Positions 29,201 to 43,884 of a stretch of 64,000 nt of DNA are shown here, in pieces (the stretch's first letter is position 1; each line of letters opens with the position of its first letter). A model generated the notes under the pieces. It did no database searches. It was not told the origin of the DNA and saw only the letters and a program-made list of their open reading frames with translations. This DNA is from Vicugna pacos. Taxonomy: Eukaryota > Chordata > Mammalia > Artiodactyla > Camelidae. The position numbers and the translations under genes were made by a program. The stretch covers positions 4,898,001 to 4,962,000 of the forward strand of contig NW_027328871.1 of the NCBI RefSeq assembly GCF_048564905.1, written 5' to 3'.

Positions 29201-30590
29201 TTATTATATATTCTGTGTTCTGAATTCCTTGTTCTAAATTCTGCATACTGCATTCTGTATTCTATATTCTATATTCTGTGTTCTATATTCTATATTCTAC
29301 ATTCTATTCCTTTATTCTATATTATGTATTCTGTGTTCTGAATTCCAAGTTCTGAATCCTGCGTTCTGAATTCTGTATTCCATATTCTGTGTTCTGCATT
29401 CTATGTTCTAAATTCTATATTCAGCTTTCTGTATTCTATAGTCTTAATTCTGTGTTCTGCATTCTATGGTCTAAATTCTGGGTTCTGTATTCTGTTTTCC
29501 ATATTCTATATTCTGTGTTCTATATTCTATATTCTGTAGTCTATATTCTGTATACCGTATTCTATATTCTATACTCTGTGTTCTACATTCTATATTCTGC
29601 ATACTGTATTCAATATACTGTATTCTATATTCTAAATTCTGTGTTCTGCATTCCATGTTCTAAATTCTGGGTTCTATATTTTCTTATCTATATTCTATAT
29701 TCTGTGTTCTATATTCTACATTCTAAATTTATATTCAGTATTCTATATTGTATATTCTTTATTCAGTGTTCTACATTCTATAATCTAAGTTCTATATTCA
29801 ATATGCTGTATTCTATATTCTTAATTCTATTTTCTGCATTCCGGGTTCTAAGTTCTGGGTTCTATATTCTCTATTCATTTCTATATTTTTTGTTCTTCAT
29901 TCTATATTGTACGTTCTATATTCTGCATTCCGTGTTTTATATTCTAGATTATGTTTTCTACATTCTATATTCTAAATTCTATATTCAGTATTCTGTATTC
30001 TAAATTCAATATTCTGTGCTCTTCATTCCATTTTCTAAATCTGGGTTCTATATTCTCTATTCTATATTTTATATTCTGTGTTCTTCATTCTATATTCTAA
30101 ATTCTATATTTAGTATTCTTTATTCTTTATTCTAAATTCTGTTTTCTGCATTCCATGATCTAAATTCTGTCTTCTCTATTCTCTAATCTATATTCTATAT
30201 TTTGTGTACTCCATTCTATATTCTACATTCTTTATTCTGCATTCTGTATTCTATATTCTATATTCTGTGTTCTACAATCTATATTCTTAATTCTATAATC
30301 AGTGTTCTGTATTCTATTTTCTAAATTCTGTGTTCTGCATTCCATGCCCTAAATTCTGGGTTGTGTATTATGTTTTCCATATTGTGTATTGTGTGTTCTA
30401 TATTCTATATTCTGTATTCTATTTTCGGCATTCCGTATTCTATATTCTATACTCTGTGTTCTACATTCTATATTCTAAATTCTATATTCAGTATTATTTA
30501 TTCTATATTCTAAATTCTGTGTTCTGCATCTATGTTGTAAATTCTATATTCAGTAAAAAGTATTCTATACTCTAAATTCTGTGTTCTGGA
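26221..30590 (+). repeat. HOR unit 7 (4,370 bp), transitional
   Basis: The first part carries the unit 4-6 markers (ctggggtctg near 26468). From about 27271 it leaves that group: ctgtgttatg there, and ttctgaattccatattc near 28770 as in unit 1 and units 8 onward. It keeps ctgtagtcta near 29535. It shares tctagatt (about 29943) and gtgctcttc (about 30017) only with unit 8. It has the most private changes of the early units: ccaagt near 29346, ctgaattctg near 29366, cagctttctg near 29422, tataccg near 29551 and ctctaatcta at 30181. Confidence 0.95.
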
Positions 30591-33500
30591 TTCCATGTTC
30601 TAAATCCTATATTTAGTTTTCTGTATTCTATATTATAAATTCTGTGCTATGCATTCCATGTTCTAAATTCTTTATTCAGTATTCTGTATTCTAAATTCTA
30701 AATTCTGTGTTCTATATTCCATGTTCTAAATTCTGGGTTCTATATTCTATATTCTATATTGTATATTGTATATTCTGTTTTCTACATTCTATATTCTAAA
30801 TTCTATATTCAGTATTCCGTATTCTATATTCTATATTCTGGGTTCTGCATTCCATGGTATAAAATCTATATTCAGTATTCTGTATTCTATATTCTATATT
30901 CTGAGTTCTGCATTCCATGTTCTAAATTCTATATTCAGTATTCTATATTCTATATTCTAAATTCTGTGTTCTGCATCCTATGTTCTAAATTCTATATTCA
31001 GTATTCTGTAGTATATATTCTAAATTGTGTGTTCGGCATTCCATGTTCTTAATTCTGGGTTCTGTATTCTGTTTTTCATATTCTATATTCTGTGTTCTTC
31101 ATTCTATGTTCTGTATACTATATTCTGCATTCCGTATTCTATATTCTGTGTTGTATATTCTATATACTAAATTATATATTCAGTATTTCTTATTCTATTC
31201 TATACTCTGTGTTCTACATTCTATATTTTAAATTCTATATTCAGTATTCTGTATTCTATATACTAAATTCTGTTTTCTGCATTCCATGATCTAAATTCTG
31301 GCTTCTATATTCTCTATTCTATATTCTATGTTTTGTGTACTCCATTCTATATTCTACATTCTATATTCTGCATTCCGTATTCTATATTCCGTGTTCTACA
31401 TTCTATATTCTACGTTCTATATTGTGCATTCTGAACTCTATTTTCTAAATTCTCTGTTCTGAATTCCATGTTCTAAATTCTGCGTTCTGTAGTCTGCATT
31501 CTATATTCTGTGTTCTTGCATTCTATATTCTACTTTCTTATTCTGTATTCTGTATTCTATACTCTGTATTCTTCATTCTATATTCTGTACCCTGTATTCT
31601 ATATTCTTAATTCTTTGTTCTGCATTCCATGTTCTATATTCTGTGTTATGAATTCTGTATTCTATATTCTATAATCTGTGTTCTACACTCTATATTCCAT
31701 ATTCTTTATTCTATATAATAAATTCTGTGTTGTGAATTCCATGTCCTAAATTCTGGGTACTGTATTCTGTATTTTATATTCTATATTCTGTGTTCTACAA
31801 TATGTATTCTACATTCTGTGTTCTGTATTCAGTATTCTATATATTGTGTTATATATTCTATATTCTACTTTATATTTCTGTATTCTATATTCTATATTCT
31901 GTGCACTTAATTCCATGTTCTAAATTCTAGGTTCTGTATTCTGAATTCTATATTCTATATTCTGTGTTCAGCATTCTGTATTCTACATTGTATATTCTAG
32001 ATTCTGTATTCTAATTTCTAAATTCTTTGTTCTGAATTCCATGTTCTAAGTTCTGGGTTCTGTCTTTTGTATTCTATATTCTATATACTGTGTTGTAAAT
32101 TTTTGATAATACATTCTATATTCTGTATTCTATTTTCTATATTCTGTGTTCTGCATTCCATTTTCTAAATTCTGGCTTCTGTATTGTTAATTCTATATTC
32201 TATATTCTCTGTTCTACATTCAATATTCCACATTCTATGTTTTGTATACTGTAATCTATATTCTAAACTCTTTCTTCTGAATTCCATGTTCTAAATTCTG
32301 GGTTCTGTATACTGCATTCTAAATTCTACATTCTGTGTTCTACATTGTATATTCTAAATTTTATATTCGGTTTTCTGTATTTTATATTGTATAGTGTGTG
32401 TACTGCATTCTATATTGTAAAATTTATTTTCTGTTTTCTGTATTCTATATTCTAAATTCCGTTCTGCGTTCCATGTTCTACATTCTGGGTTCTGCATTCT
32501 GTTTTCCATATTCTATATTCTGTATTCTGTATTCTAATTTCTATATACTGTATTCTATATTATTTATTCTACATTCTATATTCTGTTTTCTATACACTAT
32601 ATTCTAAGTTCTTAGTTGTGTATTGCATGTTCTAAATTCTGGGTTCTGTATTCTGCATTCTCTATTCTTTATTCTGTGTTCTGCATTCTCTATTCTACAT
32701 TCTCTATTCTGTATTCTATATTCTACATTCTGTGTTCTGCATTCAATGTTCTAAATTCTGGTTTCTCTATTCTATATTCTGTAGTCTGTTTTGTACATTC
32801 TAAAGTCTACATTCTATATTCTGTATTCTGTACTCTATATTCTAAATTCAGTGTTCTGAATTCTACGTTCTAAACTCTGGGTTCTGTATTCTGTTTTCTA
32901 TATTCTATATTCTGTGTTATACATTCTATATTCAACATTCTGTATACTGTATTTTATATTCTAAATTCTGTTATCTGAATTCCATGTTCTAAATAATGGG
33001 TTCTGCATTGTGTATTCTATATTCTATAATCTGTGTTGTATATTCTGTGTTATACATTCTATATTCAGTATTCAATATTCTATAATCTAAACTCTGTGTT
33101 CTGAATTCCATGCTCTAAATTCTGTGTTCTTTAGTGTGTATTCTGAATTCCATATTCTCTGTATTACAACCAGTATTCTACATTCTATATTCTGTATTCT
33201 GTATACAATATTCCATATACTGTGTTCAACAATGTAAATTCTATATGCTATATTCTGTATTCTGCACTCTATATTCTAAATTTTGTGTTCTGAATTACAA
33301 CTTGTATAATCAAGTTTCTACATTCTGTATTCTATATTCTATATTCTGTGTTCTACATTCTGTATTCTACATTGTATATTATGTATTCTGTATCCTATAT
33401 TCTATATTCTGCGTTCTGAATTCCATGTTCTTAATTCTGGGTTCTGTATTCCGTAATCTGTATTCAATATTCTGTGTTCTACATTCTGTATTGTACATTC

Positions 33501-34960
33501 TATATACTGTATTCTATATTATAAATTCTGTGTAAAACATTCTATATACCACATAATATTTCGGTATTCTTTATTATATATTCTGTGTTCTGAATTCCTT
33601 GTTCTAAATTCTGCATACTGCATTCTGTATTCTATATTCTATATTCTGTGTTCTATATTCTATATTCTACATTCTATTCCTTTATTCTATATTATGTATT
33701 CTGTGTTCTGAATTCCATGTTCTGAATCCTGCGTTCTGTATTCTGTATTCCATATTCTGTGTTCTGCATTCTATGTTCTAAATTCTATATTCAGCATTCT
33801 GTATTCTATAGTCTTAATTCTGTGTTCTGCATTCTATGGTCTAAATTCTGGGTTCTGTATTCTGTTTTCCATATTCTATATTCTGTGTTCTATATTCTAT
33901 ATTCTGTATTCTATATTCTGTATTCCGTATTCTATATTCTATACTCTGTGTTCTACATTCTATATTCTGCATACTGTATTCAATATACTGTATTCTATAT
34001 TCTAAATTCTGTGTTCTGCATTCCATGTTCTAAATTCTGGGTTCTATATTTTCTTATCTATATTCTATATTCTGTGTTCTATATTCTACATTCTAAATTT
34101 ATATTCAGTATTCTATATTGTATATTCTTTATTCAGTGTTCTACATTCTATAATCTAAGTTCTATATTCAATATGCTGTATTCTATATTCTTAATTCTAT
34201 TTTCTGCATTCCGGGTTCTAAGTTCTGGGTTCTATATTCTCTATTCATTTCTATATTTTTTGTTCTTCATTCTATATTGTACGTTCTATATTCTGCTTTC
34301 CGTGTTTTATATTCTAGATTATGTTTTCTACATTCTATATTCTAAATTCTATATTCAGTATTCTGTATTCTAAATTCAATATTCTGTGCTCTTCATTCCA
34401 TTTTCTAAATCTGGGTTCTATATTCTCTATTCTATATTTTATATTCTGTGTTCTTCATTCTATATTCTAAATTCTATATTTAGTATTCTTTATTCTTTAT
34501 TCTAAATTCTGTTTTCTGCATTCCATGATCTAAATTCTGTCTTCTCTATTCTCTACTCTATATTCTATATTTTGTGTACTCCATTCTATATTCTACATTC
34601 TTTATTCTGCATTCTGTATTCTATATTCTATATTCTGTGTTCTACAATCTATATTCTTAATTCTATAATCAGTGTTCTGTATTCTATTTTCTAAATTCTG
34701 TGTTCTGCATTCCATGCCCTAAATTCTGGGTTGTGTATTATGTTTTCCATATTGTGTATTGTGTGTTCTATATTCTATATTCTGTATTCTATTTTCGGCA
34801 TTCCGTATTCTATATTCTATACTCTGTGTTCTACATTCTATATTCTAAATTCTATATTCAGTATTATTTATTCTATATTCTAAATTCTGTGTTCTGCATC
34901 TATGTTGTAAATTCTATATTCAGTAAAAAGTATTCTATACTCTAAATTCTGTGTTCTGGA
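30591..34960 (+). repeat. HOR unit 8 (4,370 bp)
   Basis: First unit with ttccgtattct near 31132, tgtcttttgt near 32061 and gtttctctattc near 32761, markers of the later group (8, 9, 10, 12, 13). It nevertheless has attttatatt and ttatctg near 32951-32976, the combination of units 2-4. Private sites include atattgtgtt near 31841, ttaattctgg near 33431 and ctttccg near 34296. Its last roughly 570 bp match the end of unit 11 and may belong to the 13,136-bp duplication. Confidence 0.95.
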
Positions 34961-37900
34961 TTCCATGTTCTAAATCCTATATTTAGTTTTCTGTATTCTA
35001 TATTATAAATTCTGTGCTATGCATTCCATGTTCTAAATTCTTTATTCAGTATTCTGTATTCTAAATTCTAAATTCTGTGTTCTATATTCCATGTTCTAAA
35101 TTCTGGGTTCTATATTCTATATTCTATATTGTATATTGTATATTCTGTTTTCTACATTCTATATTCTAAATTCTATATTCAGTATTCCGTATTCTATATT
35201 CTATATTCTGGGTTCTGCATTCCATGGTATAAAATCTATATTCAGTATTCTGTATTCTATATTCTATATTCTGAGTTCTGCATTCCATGTTCTAAATTCT
35301 ATATTCAGTATTCTATATTCTATATTCTAAATTCTGTGTTCTGCATCCTATGTTCTAAATTCTATATTCAGTATTCTGTAGTATATATTCTAAATTGTGT
35401 GTTCGGCATTCCATGTTCTTAATTCTGGTTTCTGTATTCTGTTTTTCATATTCTATATTCTGTGTTCTTCATTCTATGTTCTGTATACTATATTCTGCAT
35501 TCCGTATTCTATATTCTGTGTTGTATATTCTATATACTAAATTATATATTCAGTATTTCTTATTCTATTCTATACTCTGTGTTCTACATTCTATATTTTA
35601 AATTCTATATTCAGTATTCTGTATTCTATATACTAAATTCTGTTTTCTGCATTCCATGATCTAAATTCTGGCTTCTATATTCTCTATTCTATATTCTATG
35701 TTTTGTGTACTCCATTCTATATTCTACATTCTATATTCTGCATTCCGTATTCTATATTCCGTGTTCTGCATTCTATATTCTACGTTCTATATTGTGCATT
35801 CTGAACTCTATTTTCTAAATTCTCTGTTCTGAATTCCATGTTCTAAATTCTGCGTTCTGTAGTCTGCATTCTATATTCTGTGTTCTTGCATTCTATATTC
35901 TACTTTCTTATTCTGTATTCTGTATTCTATACTCTGTATTCTTCATTCTATATTCTGTACCCTGTATTCTATATTCTTAATTCTTTGTTCTGCATTCCAT
36001 GTTCTATATTCTGTGTTATGAATTCTGTATTCTATATTCTATAATCTGTGTTCTACACTCTATATTCCATATTCTTTATTCTATATAATAAATTCTGTGT
36101 TGTGAATTCCATGTCCTAAATTCTGGGTACTGTATTCTGTATTTTATATTCTATATTCTGTGTTCTACAATATGTATTCTACATTCTGTGTTCTGTATTC
36201 AGTATTCTATATACTGTGTTATATATTCTATATTCTACTTTATATTTCTGTATTCTATATTCTATATTCTGTGCACTTAATTCCATGTTCTAAATTCTAG
36301 GTTCTGTATTCTGAATTCTATATTCTATATTCTGTGTTCAGCATTCTGTATTCTACATTGTATATTCTAGATTCTGTATTCTAATTTCTAAATTCTTTGT
36401 TCTGAATTCCATGTTCTAAGTTCTGGGTTCTGTCTTTTGTATTCTATATTCTATATACTGTGTTGTAAATTTTTGATAATACATTCTATATTCTGTATTC
36501 TATTTTCTATATTCTGTGTTCTGCATTCCATTTTCTAAATTCTGGGTTCTGTATTGTTAATTCTATATTCTATATTCTCTGTTCTACATTCAATATTCCA
36601 CATTCTATGTTTTGTATACTGTAATCTATATTCTAAACTCTTTCTTCTGAATTCCATGTTCTAAATTCTGGGTTCTGTATACTGCATTCTAAATTCTACA
36701 TCCTGTGTTCTACATTGTATATTCTAAATTTTATATTCGGTTTTCTGTATTTTATATTGTATAGTGTGTGTACTGCATTCTATATTGTAAAATTTATTTT
36801 CTGTTTTCTGTATTCTATATTCTAAATTCCGTTCTGCGTTCCATGTTCTACATTCTGGGTTCTGCATTCTGTTTTCCATATTCTATATTCTGTATTCTGT
36901 ATTCTAATTTCTATATACTGTATTCTATATTATTTATTCTACATTCTATATTCTGTTTTCTATACACTATATTCTAAGTTCTTAGTTGTGTATTGCATGT
37001 TCTAAATTCTGGGTTCTGTATTCTGCATTCTCTATTCTTTATTCTGTGTTCTGCATTCTCTATTCTACATTCTCTATTCTGTATTCTATATTCTACATTC
37101 TGTGTTCTGCATTCAATGTTCTAAATTCTGGTTTCTCTATTCTATATTCTGTAGTCTGTTTTGTACATTCTAAAGTCTACATTCTATATTCTGTATTCTG
37201 TACTCTATATTCTAAATTCAGTGTTCTGAATTCTACGTTCTAAACTCTGGGTTCTGTATTCTGTTTTCTATATTCTATATTCTGTGTTATACATTCTATA
37301 TTCAACATTCTGTATACTGTATTCTATATTCTAAATTCTGTTTTCTGAATTCCATGTTCTAAATAATGGGTTCTGCATTGTGTATTCTATATTCTATAAT
37401 CTGTGTTGTATATTCTGTGTTATACATTCTATATTCAGTATTCAATATTCTATAATCTAAACTCTGTGTTCTGAATTCCATGCTCTAAATTCTGTGTTCT
37501 TTAGTGTGTATTCTGAATTCCATATTCTCTGTATTACAACCAGTATTCTACATTCTATATTCTGTATTCTGTATACAATATTCCATATACTGTGTTCAAC
37601 AATGTAAATTCTATATGCTATATTCTGTATTCTGCACTCTATATTCTAAATTTTGTGTTCTGAATTACAACTTGTATAATCAAGTTTCTACATTCTGTAT
37701 TCTCTATTCTATATTCTGTGTTCTACATTCTGTATTCTACATTGTATATTATGTATTCTGTATCCTATATTCTATATTCTGCGTTCTGAATTCCATGTTC
37801 TAAATTCTGGGTTCTGTATTCCGTAATCTGTATTCAATATTCTGTGTTCTACATTCTGTATTGTACATTCTATATACTGTATTCTATATTATAAATTCTG

Positions 37901-39330
37901 TGTAAAACATTCTATATACCACATAATATTTCGGTATTCTTTATTATATATTCTGTGTTCTGAATTCCTTGTTCTAAATTCTGCATACTGCATTCTGTAT
38001 TCTATATTCTATATTCTGTGTTCTATATTCTATATTCTACATTCTATTCCTTTATTCTATATTATGTATTCTGTGTTCTGAATTCCATGTTCTGAATCCT
38101 GCGTTCTGTATTCTGTATTCCATATTCTGTGTTCTGCATTTTTTGTTCTAAATTCTATATTCAGCATTCTGTATTCTATAGTCTTAATTCTGTGTTCTGC
38201 ATTCTATGGTCTAAATTCTGGGTTCTGTATTCTGTTTTCCATATTCTATATTCTGTGTTCTATATTCTATATTCTGTATTCTATATTCTGTATTCCGTAT
38301 TCTATATTCTATACTCTGTGTTCTACATTCTATATTCTGCATACTGTATTCAATATACTGTATTCTATATTCTAAATTCTGTGTTCTGCATTCCATGTTC
38401 TAAATTCTGGGTTCTATATTTTCTTATCTATATTCTATATTCTGTGTTCTATATTCTACATTCTAAATTTATATTCAGTATTCTATATTGTATATTCTTT
38501 ATTCAGTGTTCTACATTCTATAATCTAAGTTCTATATTCAATATGCTGTATTCTATATTCTTAATTCTATTTTCTGCATTCCGGGTTCTAAGTTCTGGGT
38601 TCTATATTCTCTATTCATTTCTATATTTTTTGTTCTTCATTCTATATTGTACGTTCTATATTCTGCATTCCGTGTTTTATATTCTATATTATGTTTTCTA
38701 CATTCTATATTCTAAATTCTATATTCAGTATTCTGTATTCTAAATTCAATATTCTGTGTTCTTCATTCCATTTTCTAAATCTGGGTTCTATATTCTCTAT
38801 TCTATATTTTATATTCTGTGTTCTTCATTCTATATTCTAAATTCTATATTTAGTATTCTTTATTCTTTATTCTAAATTCTGTTTTCTGCATTCCATGATC
38901 TAAATTCTGTCTTCTCTATTCTCTACTCTATATTCTATATTTTGTGTACTCCATTCTATATTCTACATTCTTTATTCTGCATTCTGTATTCTATATTCTA
39001 TATTCTGTGTTCTACAATCTATATTCTTAATTCTATAATCAGTGTTCTGTATTCTATTTTCTAAATTCTGTGTTCTGCATTCCATGCCCTAAATTCTGGG
39101 TTGTGTATTATGTTTTCCATATTGTGTATTGTGTGTTCTATATTCTATATTCTGTATTCTATTTTCGGCATTCCGTATTCTATATTCTATACTCTGTGTT
39201 CTTCATTCTATATTCTAAATTCTATATTCAGTATTATTTATTCTATATTCTAAATTCTGTGTTCTGCATCTATGTTGTAAATTCTATATTCAGTAAAAAG
39301 TATTCTATACTCTTAATTCTGTGTTCTGGA
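34961..39330 (+). repeat. HOR unit 9 (4,370 bp), first member of super-repeat copy A
   Basis: Shares with unit 12 alone the words ctggtttctg (about 35426), gtgttctgcattc (about 35761) and acatcctgtg (about 36698), which ties it to the unit 13,136 bp downstream. Differences from unit 12 that I could see: t at 35186 (a in unit 12), c at 37704, and t at 38141 and 38143. Confidence 0.95.
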
Positions 39331-42300
39331 TTCCATGTTCTAAATCCTATATTTAGTTTTCTGTATTCTATATTATAAATTCTGTGCTATGCATTCCATG
39401 TTCTAAATTCTTTATTCAGTATTCTGTATTCTAAATTCTAAATTCTGTGTTCTATATTCCATGTTCTAAAGTCTGGGTTCTATATTCTATATTCTATATT
39501 GTATATTGTATATTCTGTTTTCTACATTCTATATTCTAAATTCTATATTCAGTATTCCGTATTCTATATTCTATATTCTGGGTTCTGCATTCCATGGTAT
39601 AAAATCTATATTCAGTATTCTGTATTCTATATTCTATATTCTGAGTTCTGCATTCCATGTTCTAAATTCTATATTCAGTATTCTATATTCTATATTCTAA
39701 ATTCTGTGTTCTGCATCCTATGTTCTAAATTCTATATTCAGTATTCTGTAGTATATATTCTAAATTGTGTGTTCGGCATTCCATGTTCTTAATTCTGGGT
39801 TCTGTATTCTGTTTTTCATATTCTATATTCTGTGTTCTTCATTCTATGTTCTGTATACTATATTCTGCATTCCGTATTCTATATTCTGTGTTGTATATTA
39901 TATATACTAAATTATATATTCAGTATTTCTTATTCTATTCTATACTCTGTGTTCTACATTCTATATTTTAAATTCTATATTCAGTATTCTGTATTCTATA
40001 TACTAAATTCTGTTTTCTGCATTCCATGATCTAAATTCTGGCTTCTATATTCTCTATTCTATATTCTATGTTTTGTGTACTCCATTCTATATTCTACATT
40101 CTATATTCTGCATTCCGTATTCTATATTCCGTGTTCTACATTCTATATTCTACGTTCTATATTGTGCATTCTGAACTCTATTTTCTTAATTCTCTGTTCT
40201 GAATTCCATGTTCTAAATTCTGCGTTCTGTAGTCTGCATTCTATATTCTGTGTTCTTGCATTCTATATTCTACTTTCTTATACTGTATTCTGTATTCTAT
40301 ACTCTGTATTCTTCATTCTATATTCTGTACCCTGTATTCTATATTCTTAATTCTTTGTTCTGCATTCCATGTTCTATATTCTGTGTTATGAATTCTGTAT
40401 TCTATATTCTATAATCTGTGTTCTACACTCTATATTCCATATTCTTTATTCTATATAATAAATTCTGTGTTGTGAATTCCATGTCCTAAATTCTGGGTAC
40501 TGTATTCTGTATTTTATATTCTATATTCTGTGTTCTACAATATGTATTCTACATTCTGTGTTCTGTATTCAGTATTCTATATACTGTGTTATATATTCTA
40601 TATTCTACTTTATATTTCTGTATTCTATATTCTATATTCTGTGCACTTAATTCCATGTTCTAAATTCTAGGTTCTGTATTCTGAATTCTATATTCTATAT
40701 TCTGTGTTCAGCATTCTGTATTCTACATTGTATATTCTAGATTCTGTATTCTAATTTCTAAATTCTTTGTTCTGAATTCCATGTTCTAAGTTCTGGGTTC
40801 TGTCTTTTGTATTCTATATTCTATATACTGTGTTGTAAATTTTTGATAATACATTCTATATTCTGTATTCTATTTTCTATATTCTGTGTTCTGCATTCCA
40901 TTTTCTAAATTCTGGCTTCTGTATTGTTAATTCTATATACTATATTCTCTGTTCTACATTCAATATTCCACATTCTATGTTTTGTATACTGTAATCTATA
41001 TTCTAAACTCTTTCTTCTGAATTCCATGTTCTAAATTCTGGGTTCTGTATACTGCATTCTAAATTCTACATTCTGTGTTCTACATTGTATATTCTAAATT
41101 TTATATTCGGTTTTCTGTATTTTATATTGTATAGTGTGTGTACTGCATTCTATATTGTAAAATTTATTTTCTGTTTTCTGTATTCTATATTCTAAATTCC
41201 GTTCTGCGTTCCATGTTCTACATTCTGGGTTCTGCATTCTGTTTTCCATATTCTATATTCTGTATTCTGTATTCTAATTTCTATATACTGTATTCTATAT
41301 TATTTATTCTACATTCTATATTCTGTTTTCTATACACTATATTCTAAGTTCTTAGTTGTGTATTGCATGTTCTAAATTCTGGGTTCTGTATTCTGCATTC
41401 TCTATTCTTTATTCTGTGTTCTGCATTCTCTATTCTACATTCTCTATTCTGTATTCTATATTCTACATTCTGTGTTCTGCATTCAATGTTCTAAATTCTG
41501 GTTTCTCTATTCTATATTCTGTAGTCTGTTTTGTACATTCTAAAGTCTACATTCTATATTCTGTATTCTGTACTCTATATTCTAAATTCAGTGTTCTGAA
41601 TTCTACGTTCTAAACTCTGGGTTCTGTATTCTGTTTTCTATATTCTATATTCTGTGTTATACATTCTATATTCAACATTCTGTATACTGTATTCTATATT
41701 CTAAATTCTGTTTTCTGAATTCCATGTTCTAAATAATGGGTTCTGCATTGTGTATTCTATATTCTATAATCTGTGTTGTATATTCTGTGTTATACATTCT
41801 ATATTCAGTATTCAATATTCTATAATCTAAACTCTGTGTTCTGAATTCCATGCTCTAAATTCTGTGTTCTTTAGTGTGTATTCTGAATTCCATATTCTCT
41901 GTATTACAACCAGGATTCTACATTCTATATTCTGTATTCTGTATACAATATTCCATATACTGTGTTCAACAATGTAAATTCTATATGCTATATTCTGTAT
42001 TCTGCACTATATATTCTAAATTTTGTGTTCTGAATTACAACTTGTATAATCAAGTTTCTACATTCTGTATTCTATATTCTATATTCTGTGTTCTACATTC
42101 TGTATTCTACATTGTATATTATGTATTCTGTATCCTATATTCTATATTCTGCGTTCTGAATTCCATGTTCTAAATTCTGGGTTCTGTATTCCGTAATCTG
42201 TATTCAATATTCTGTGTTCTACATTCTGTATTGTACATTCTATATACTGTATTCTATATTACAAATTCTGTGTAAAACATTCTATATACCACATAATATT

Positions 42301-43322
42301 TCGGTATTCTTTATTATATATTCTGTGTTCTGAATTCCTTGTTCTAAATTCTGCATACTGCATTCTGTATTCTATATTCTATATTCTGTGTTCTATATTC
42401 TATATTCTACATTCTATTCCTTTATTCTATATTATGTATTCTGTGTTCTGAATTCCATGTTCTGAATCCTGCGTTCTGTATTCTGTATTCCATATTCTGT
42501 GTTCTGCATTCTATGTTCTAAATTCTATATTCAGCATTCTGTATTCTATAGTCTTAATTCTGTGTTCTGCATTCTATGGTCTAAATTCTGGGTTCTGTAT
42601 TCTGTTTTCCATATTCTATATTCTGTGTTCTATATTCTATATTCTGTATTCTATATTCTGTATTCCGTATTCTATATTCTATACTCTGTGTTCTACATTC
42701 TATATTCTGCATACTGTATTCAATATACTGTATTCTATATTCTAAATTCTGTGTTCTGCATTCCATGTTCTAAATTCTGGGTTCTATATTTTCTTATCTA
42801 TATTCTATATTCTGTGTTCTATATTCTACATTCTAAATTTATATTCAGTATTCTATATTGTATATTCTTTATTCAGTGTTCTACATTCTATAATCTAAGT
42901 TCTATATTCAATATGCTGTATTCTATATTCTTAATTCTATTTTCTGCATTCCGGGTTCTAAGTTCTGGGTTCTATATTCTCTATTCATTTCTATATTTTT
43001 TGTTCTTCATTCTATATTGTACGTTCTATATTCTGCATTCCGTGTTTTATATTCTATATTATGTTTTCTACATTCTATATTCTAAATTCTATATTCAGTA
43101 TTCTGTATTCTAAATTCAATATTCTGTGTTCTTCATTCCATTTTCTAAATCTGGGTTCTATATTCTCTATTCTATATTCTATACTCTGTGTTCTTCATTC
43201 TATATTCTAAATTCTATATTCAGTATTATTTATTCTATATTCTAAATTCTGTGTTCTGCATCTATGTTGTAAATTCTATATTCAGTAAAAAGTATTCTAT
43301 ACTCTAAATTCTGTGTTCTGGA
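39331..43322 (+). repeat. Shortened HOR unit 10 (3,992 bp; 378-bp deletion)
   Basis: Aligned to its neighbours, this unit lacks the stretch equivalent to phase about 3848-4225; the junction is at 43168-43178. Shares with unit 13 the words tatactgtattc (about 40279), caggattc (about 41911), cactatat (about 42006) and ttacaaattc (about 42250). Private bases: t at 40187 and a at 40939. The missing length is 54 monomers of 7 bp, so monomer register is kept. Confidence 0.95.
43168..43178 (+). other. Junction of the 378-bp deletion in unit 10
   Basis: The 11-bp word tattctatatt at the junction matches both breakpoints in the intact unit 9 (38798-38808 and 39176-39186, 378 bp apart). The bases on either side differ between the two breakpoints (c/g before, t/c after), so the shared stretch is exactly 11 bp. 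The downstream flank carries gtgttcttcattc, the variant seen in intact unit 9 near 39197. Confidence 0.92.
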
Positions 43323-43870
43323 TTCCATGTTCTAAATCCTATATTTAGTTTTCTGTATTCTATATTATAAATTCTGTGCTATGCATTCCATGTTCTAAAT
43401 TCTTTATTCAGTATTCTGTATTCTAAATTCTAAATTCTGTGTTCTATATTCCATGTTCTAAATTCTGGGTTCTATATTCTATATTCTATATTGTATATTG
43501 TATATTCTGTTTTCTACATTCTATATTCTAAATTCTATATTCAGTATTCCGTATTCTATATTCTATATTCTGGGTTCTGCATTCCATGGTATAAAATCTA
43601 TATTCAGTATTCTGTATTCTATATTCTATATTCTGAGTTCTGCATTCCATGTTCTAAATTCTATATTCAGTATTCTATATTCTATATTCTAAATTCTGTG
43701 TTCTGCATCCTATGTTCTAAATTCTATATTCAGTATTCTGTAGTATATATTCTAAATTGTGTGTTCGGCATTCCATGTTCTTAATTCTGGGTTCTGTATT
43801 CTGTTTTTCATATTCTATATTCTGTGTCCTTCATTCTATGTTCTGTATACTATATTCTGCATTCCGTATT

Positions 43871-43884
43871 CTATATTCTATATT
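43871..43884 (+). repeat. One-monomer (7-bp) expansion in unit 11
   Basis: ctatatt occurs twice in a row before ctgtgttg, where other units have it once after attccgtatt. It shifts everything after it by 7 bp, consistent with 1,646 bp rather than 1,639 bp between two landmark words in this unit. Replication slippage on the monomer is the simplest cause. Confidence 0.88.
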
